Assembly (NCBI GenBank): GCA_049840515.1
Contig: JASGKW010000009.1
Span: forward strand, 1-64,000
Reading direction: 5' to 3'
Length of the DNA stretch: 64,000 bases
Origin: Muricomes sp049840515
Lineage (GTDB): Bacteria; Bacillota; Clostridia; Lachnospirales; Lachnospiraceae
The notes below the pieces were generated by a model that was not told the origin of the DNA, searched no databases, and worked only from the letters and a program-made list of their open reading frames with translations. This document shows, in pieces, positions 60,620 to 64,000 of the stretch. The stretch's first letter is position 1, and each line of letters opens with the position of its first letter. Both the position numbers and the translations under genes were made by a program.

Positions 60620-61991
60620 TTAGTTCATTTCTTCTTCCCCCTGGGAAATGGGAGGGCTGCAGTACCCCCTGCTGGACGCCTTATCCTCGTACAGCCGCTG
60701 ATCGGCATTCCGCAGCAGGGCATCAAAGTTGTCCGCATCCTCAGGGAACACCGCCATTCCTATGCTGAAAGCCATCTTAATGGGATAACCGGGGATTTCA
60801 AACTCCTTCTGAAAAAAATGCTCCAGCCGGTTGCGGATACCTGTCAGAGCCTGAGCCTCCTCAATTCTCGGGATAAGAATCAAAAACTCGTCGCCCCCCA
60901 GCCTAAAGACGGTCTCCCCTGCCCGGGTAAAGCGTTTGAGAATCCGGGCAGTCTCCACCAGGGCCATGTCACCCACCTCATGACCGTAGGTATCGTTAAT
61001 GCTCTTAAAGCAGTTTAAATCCATAAGCAGGATGGCCGCCTTGCGCTGCTCCCGCCGGGCCTCACTGATTACCATCTGTTGATACTCGCTGAGAAAATGG
61101 CGGTTAAACAGTCCCGGTGAGATAGTCGTGGGTGGACATATCCAGAATTTTTCTGGTGGTGCTGAGATGCTGATAAGAAAGCACTCCCACAAAGATGGAC
61201 AGGATGATGGAAAACACTAGCATCAGTCATAGAAGCAGTAAATTGTCCAAAAGGCCGCCGGACAGGAGAACATGAACCTGCCAATTGATAAAGCTGGGGT
61301 CCATGTGAAACACCAGCTCTGACCTAAAGGGTTCGGAGGGTCCTATAAAGGGCTTTTCTTTGCCATCGCTGTAGATAGCCAGGGTAATACCGGCTTCACT
61401 GGCATAACAGTTGATGGCATCCAAAACTTCGCTGGCTTTCAGCACAATACTGGTTTGCCCCCAATAGACACCGTCCACAAAAATGGGGATGCGCACCGAA
61501 AACCCCGAATCTCCCTGCACCAGATTGATAGGGCCCTGAACCAGAGGAAGCCCCGTTTTCTTAACCTTTAAAACCCACTCTCCCTGCCCCTCCAGGGTGG
61601 CCAGATCCACCCCTATGATTTCGGCATTTCCTGCCCGGGGATAGTTCCAACGCATGGTGGTATCTTCCATCACGCCGATGTTGCGAATATACTTCATATT
61701 GCCCGCCAGCAGGCGGTCGAGATAGCCATAGGCCTCGTCGGTATCCATATTGGGATTGCCCGAGATATACGCCTGAAAACCCTCTAAGAGAATGGTGTTG
61801 CTGTAAATCAGCCTTTCCACTTTGCCTTCAAAGGTACGGTATCGCTGTGTGATTTCCAAGGATGCCTTTTGCCGGAAGCTGTTGTGCAGCATCAGAATAA
61901 ACAGCACGCAAATGACAAACAGAAAGCTGGCGGCCATCACCGACAGAACCACTTTATTTCTCTTTTGATTGTGTATTTTATAGCCTGCCAT
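60620..61991 (-). pseudogene. Membrane sensor diguanylate cyclase with stop codon and frameshift
   Basis: The reading starts MAGYKIHNQKRNKVVLSVM with one membrane segment (residues about 13-35). An extracytoplasmic CHASE-like domain follows to about 240, a second membrane segment, then a GGDEF domain with the intact motif RLGGDEFLI and DLNCFKSINDTYGHEVGD. Such enzymes make cyclic di-GMP. An in-frame TGA at 61227-61229 interrupts the second membrane segment; the same frame continues past it as LMLVFSIILSIFVGVLSYQHL. A one-base insertion near 61114 then shifts the frame at HDYLTGLFNRH. The stop is a substitution, so true inactivation is possible here. Confidence 0.8.
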
Positions 61992-62095
61992 AGTATATTT
62001 CCCACCTCTGCTTTATAGATGCGTTCTCCAGCCGGATGTTTGAAATTATTCTGTCATACGTTCTATAATATGTAATGTCTTTATTAAATTATATG

Positions 62096-62138
62096 TGGAA
62101 TATTCAGAAATTTCAATAGATTTTGGGATAATATTCCA
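62096..62138. promoter_or_regulatory. Inverted repeat upstream of the IclR regulator
   Basis: TGGAATATT (62096-62104) and AATATTCCA (62130-62138) are exact complements, 25 bases apart. They lie about 35 bases before the -35 below, so they may be an operator. Confidence 0.4.
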
Positions 62139-62172
62139 TTTTCAAAGCATACAATTTTAATATGAAGTAATA

Positions 62173-62201
62173 TTGACTTTCTGCTCTGTGCTTGTTAAGA
62201 T
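62173..62201 (+). promoter_or_regulatory. Promoter of the IclR-family gene
   Basis: TTGACT (62173-62178) and TAAGAT (62196-62201) with a 17-base spacer. The leader would be about 190 bases; an in-frame upstream extension exists but lacks a ribosome binding site. Confidence 0.6.
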
Positions 62202-62399
62202 ATAAATACAAAGAAAGTTTACTGCTGGCTAATATGCGGTATATAAATGGTTAGATTTAAAGTTCAGTCCTTTGCCGTAAGGCGGAGGATTTTTTTCCAT
62301 TGTGAGGATGAAACAAATAAAAAACAGAATTCCATATCAAATGTATCGGCAGCAAAAATTAACAAATCAGAAAATGATTTTCAAGTAATTGGAGGAAAT

Positions 62400-63158
62400 A
62401 TGCGAAAAAATGGGGAAATTAAAGTAAAAAGCCTTCAGAAATCACTGGAAGTTTTAGAATGTTTTATTCAAAAACAGCCTTTGGGTGTGACAGAAATCAG
62501 TGAAAAGCTTGGATTGTATAAGAGTAATGTGCACAACATCCTTATGACTTTTACAGCCATGGGATACCTGGACCAGGACCCTGAGTCGGGCAAATTTCGT
62601 CTGGGAATCGCAGTGACTGCTTTAAACCGGGCTTTTCGCGAGGGCCTGCATATTATAAAAATTGCCCGCCCTTTTATGCAGGAAATTGCTCAGGAAGCGG
62701 GAGAGCTTGTTTATCTGTCGGTCCCCCGCAGAGATGAGGTAGTCTATCTGGAGGCTGTATCTCCGGAGCACGAGCGCATGGTGACCAAATCTGTCGCCGG
62801 TGAGTGTTCCAAAATGTACAGTACCAGTGTAGGAAAAGCAATCTTATCCCACCTCCCGCAAAACGAGGTGGACAAGTATCTTGAAGGGGAATTGGCGCGT
62901 TTCACAGACTATACTATCACAGATAAAAAGAAACTCATGGAAGAAATTGAGGCAACCCGCATACGAGGGTATGGCATTGATAACATGGAGCTTATGTTTG
63001 GAATCAAATGTGTAGGTGTTGCCCTGCTGAACTATGACGGGCAGCCGGAGGCCGGGCTGAGTATCAGCGCCCCTTCCCTGCGCATGGGAGAAGAACGAAT
63101 TGAAGTATTTGCAAATATTTTAAAAAAATATGCTGAAAAAATTCAAAAGATGCTTTAA
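62400..63158 (+). CDS. IclR-family transcription regulator
   Basis: A 252-residue regulator. The N-terminal winged helix is SLQKSLEVLECFIQKQPLGVTEISEKLGLYKSNVHNILMTF. The C-terminal effector domain has VYLSVPRRDEVVYLEAV, MYSTSVGKAILSHLP and the closing GIKCVGVALLNYDGQPEAGLSIS. The ATG at 62400 has GGAGG six bases upstream. IclR proteins usually control catabolic genes nearby, but its target here is not evident; the convergent oxidoreductase gene is the only close candidate. Confidence 0.9.
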   Translation: MRKNGEIKVKSLQKSLEVLECFIQKQPLGVTEISEKLGLYKSNVHNILMTFTAMGYLDQDPESGKFRLGIAVTALNRAFREGLHIIKIARPFMQEIAQEAGELVYLSVPRRDEVVYLEAVSPEHERMVTKSVAGECSKMYSTSVGKAILSHLPQNEVDKYLEGELARFTDYTITDKKKLMEEIEATRIRGYGIDNMELMFGIKCVGVALLNYDGQPEAGLSISAPSLRMGEERIEVFANILKKYAEKIQKML

Positions 63159-63190
63159 AATGTATCTGTTATATTTTTCTTCTATGATAA

Positions 63191-63248
63191 ATGTCAGGCA
63201 AGAAAGCCTCGAAAAGTGCTCTCCTGCCTGACATTTTCATCATTATAG
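63191..63248. terminator. Terminator between convergent genes
   Basis: ATGTCAGGCA (63191-63200) and TGCCTGACAT (63235-63244) form a 10-bp stem followed by TTTTC on the plus strand. Confidence 0.75.
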
Positions 63249-63270
63249 AATAATATCTCTTGTGCGTTGG

Positions 63271-64000
63271 TTATACCAGGACATCTTTGTAGGGAGCCTT
63301 CCGCTCCACTGCCTCAGACAGCTTTGCCATCTCTGACACATCTCCAATGAGGATAACACCACATAACCGATTATTCAGAAAGTAATATTTCTTATACTGC
63401 TTTCTTCCCATATCTTTAAATTCTACTGTCTTGTACACCAGATTTGGATTCTTGCCTGCATCTCCAATCGCATAAAGTGCTGTATTCATTCCATGGAATG
63501 TAAGTGCAGCGGGCACCTGAGTGTATGTCTTCTCATCCCCTGCCGCATTTGCACCGGCCACTTTTCCCTGCTCCACAGCTTCCGGCCAGATTGCATAATT
63601 GACATCCTTGTACTGCACGCAGTCGCCGCATGCATAAATATCCTTTATATTAGTCTCCATTTTGTCATTTACAATAATTGCCCGGTCCACTTCCACACCC
63701 ATCTGCTGTGCCAGACCTACATTAGCCCTGACACCACTGGAAATAATAACTAATTCCGCCGGGATTTCTTCACCGTCTTTTAACTTGACTGCCGTTGGAC
63801 TCTCCCCGCCAAGGATGCCTTCAACCTGTACTCCTACTCTCACATCAACCCCGCAGTCCTGGCTGATTGTCTTTAGAAGTTCTCCTGCCGGAAGGTCCAG
63901 CTTGCCGGCCCATAAGAACCGGGGCAATCTCCAATACAGTTACATTGCAATGAGCCTTTTTCATCTCCCACGCAGCTTCCAGTCCCAAAACACCGCCGCC
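63271..64000 (-). CDS. FAD/NAD(P)-dependent oxidoreductase, partial, one apparent frameshift
   Basis: The C-terminal part of a pyridine-nucleotide-disulfide-type reductase (NADH oxidase, rubredoxin reductase or nitrite-reductase-like). GGGVLGLEAAWEM near 63960-64000 is the NAD-binding start. After a frame change near 63901 (CGGCAAGCTGG, extra base on an AGCT) it continues LDLPAGELLKTI. IISSGVRANVGLAQQMG follows, then the FAD motif DIYACGDCVQY. About 240 residues are visible; the N-terminal FAD domain lies beyond the window. No redox-active cysteine pair is seen in the visible part. Confidence 0.82.

Overview
The window reads as chromosomal DNA from an anaerobic, endospore-forming Firmicute, most likely a Lachnospiraceae-type gut clostridium. 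The grounds are protein content: [FeFe]-hydrogenase maturases, glycyl-radical chemistry, a ferredoxin-linked 2-oxoacid oxidoreductase with an ADP-forming acyl-CoA synthetase, dipicolinate synthase, and strong AGGAGG-type ribosome binding sites. No rRNA, phage, IS element or CRISPR array was seen; one tRNA-Gly(TCC) is present.

Layout. 0-3 kb: a broken HypD-like glycyl-radical dehydratase with its activase, a near-consensus promoter/operator, and a 136-bp tandem repeat. 3.3-8.3 kb: a pentapeptide-repeat protein, then an [FeFe]-hydrogenase maturation operon (TM1266-type regulator, hydE, hydG, hydF) behind a structured leader. 8.3-14.4 kb: CPBP protease, two-component system, lipid acyltransferase-like protein, GT4 glycosyltransferase and a deleted dedA. 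14.5-25.6 kb: ppx-ppk, two HAD phosphatases, PIN-PhoH, DnaQ-like exonuclease, xpt, tRNA-Gly, a Crp/Fnr regulator with a ferredoxin, and a TipA-type MerR regulator. 25.7-29 kb: carB without carA. 29-35.8 kb: a probable molybdenum/tungsten or other metal module (methyltransferase, THEP1-like NTPase, FecBCD-type ABC importer, MoeA, DUF364 protein). 35.9-37.3 kb: aldo/keto reductase and VOC protein. 37.5-44.4 kb: an accessory redox island with two operons around a second Crp/Fnr regulator. 44.6-56.6 kb: amino-acid fermentation genes (glutamate dehydrogenase, four-subunit 2-oxoacid:ferredoxin oxidoreductase, ADP-forming acyl-CoA synthetase, two transporters, M20 amidohydrolase, aldehyde dehydrogenase). 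57-64 kb: asnB, dpaA-dpaB, a GGDEF protein, an IclR regulator and an FAD/NAD oxidoreductase cut by the window edge.

The most novel-looking part is 37.5-44.4 kb with the related locus at 23.3-24.8 kb. A three-gene operon encodes a signal-less substrate-binding-like protein with an N-terminal DUF1858-like domain, a G3E/HypB-like GTPase, and an ABC ATPase with another DUF1858-like N-terminus, but no membrane permease. It lies beside a DUF438/DUF1858/hemerythrin operon. Both operons and the distant ferredoxin gene carry the same 16-bp palindrome TGTTGY-N4-RCAACA, with its centre 41.5 bp from the predicted transcription start, as expected for class II Crp/Fnr activation. I read this as one redox-stress or metal-trafficking regulon that I do not recognise as described.

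Many genes carry single-base frameshifts (glycyl-radical enzyme, hydG, GT4, exonuclease, DUF364, asnB, dpaA, dpaB, GGDEF, the last oxidoreductase). Most lie on or next to AGCT tetranucleotides, which points to a systematic sequencing artefact rather than decay. The dedA internal deletion and the in-frame TGA in the GGDEF gene do not fit that explanation.
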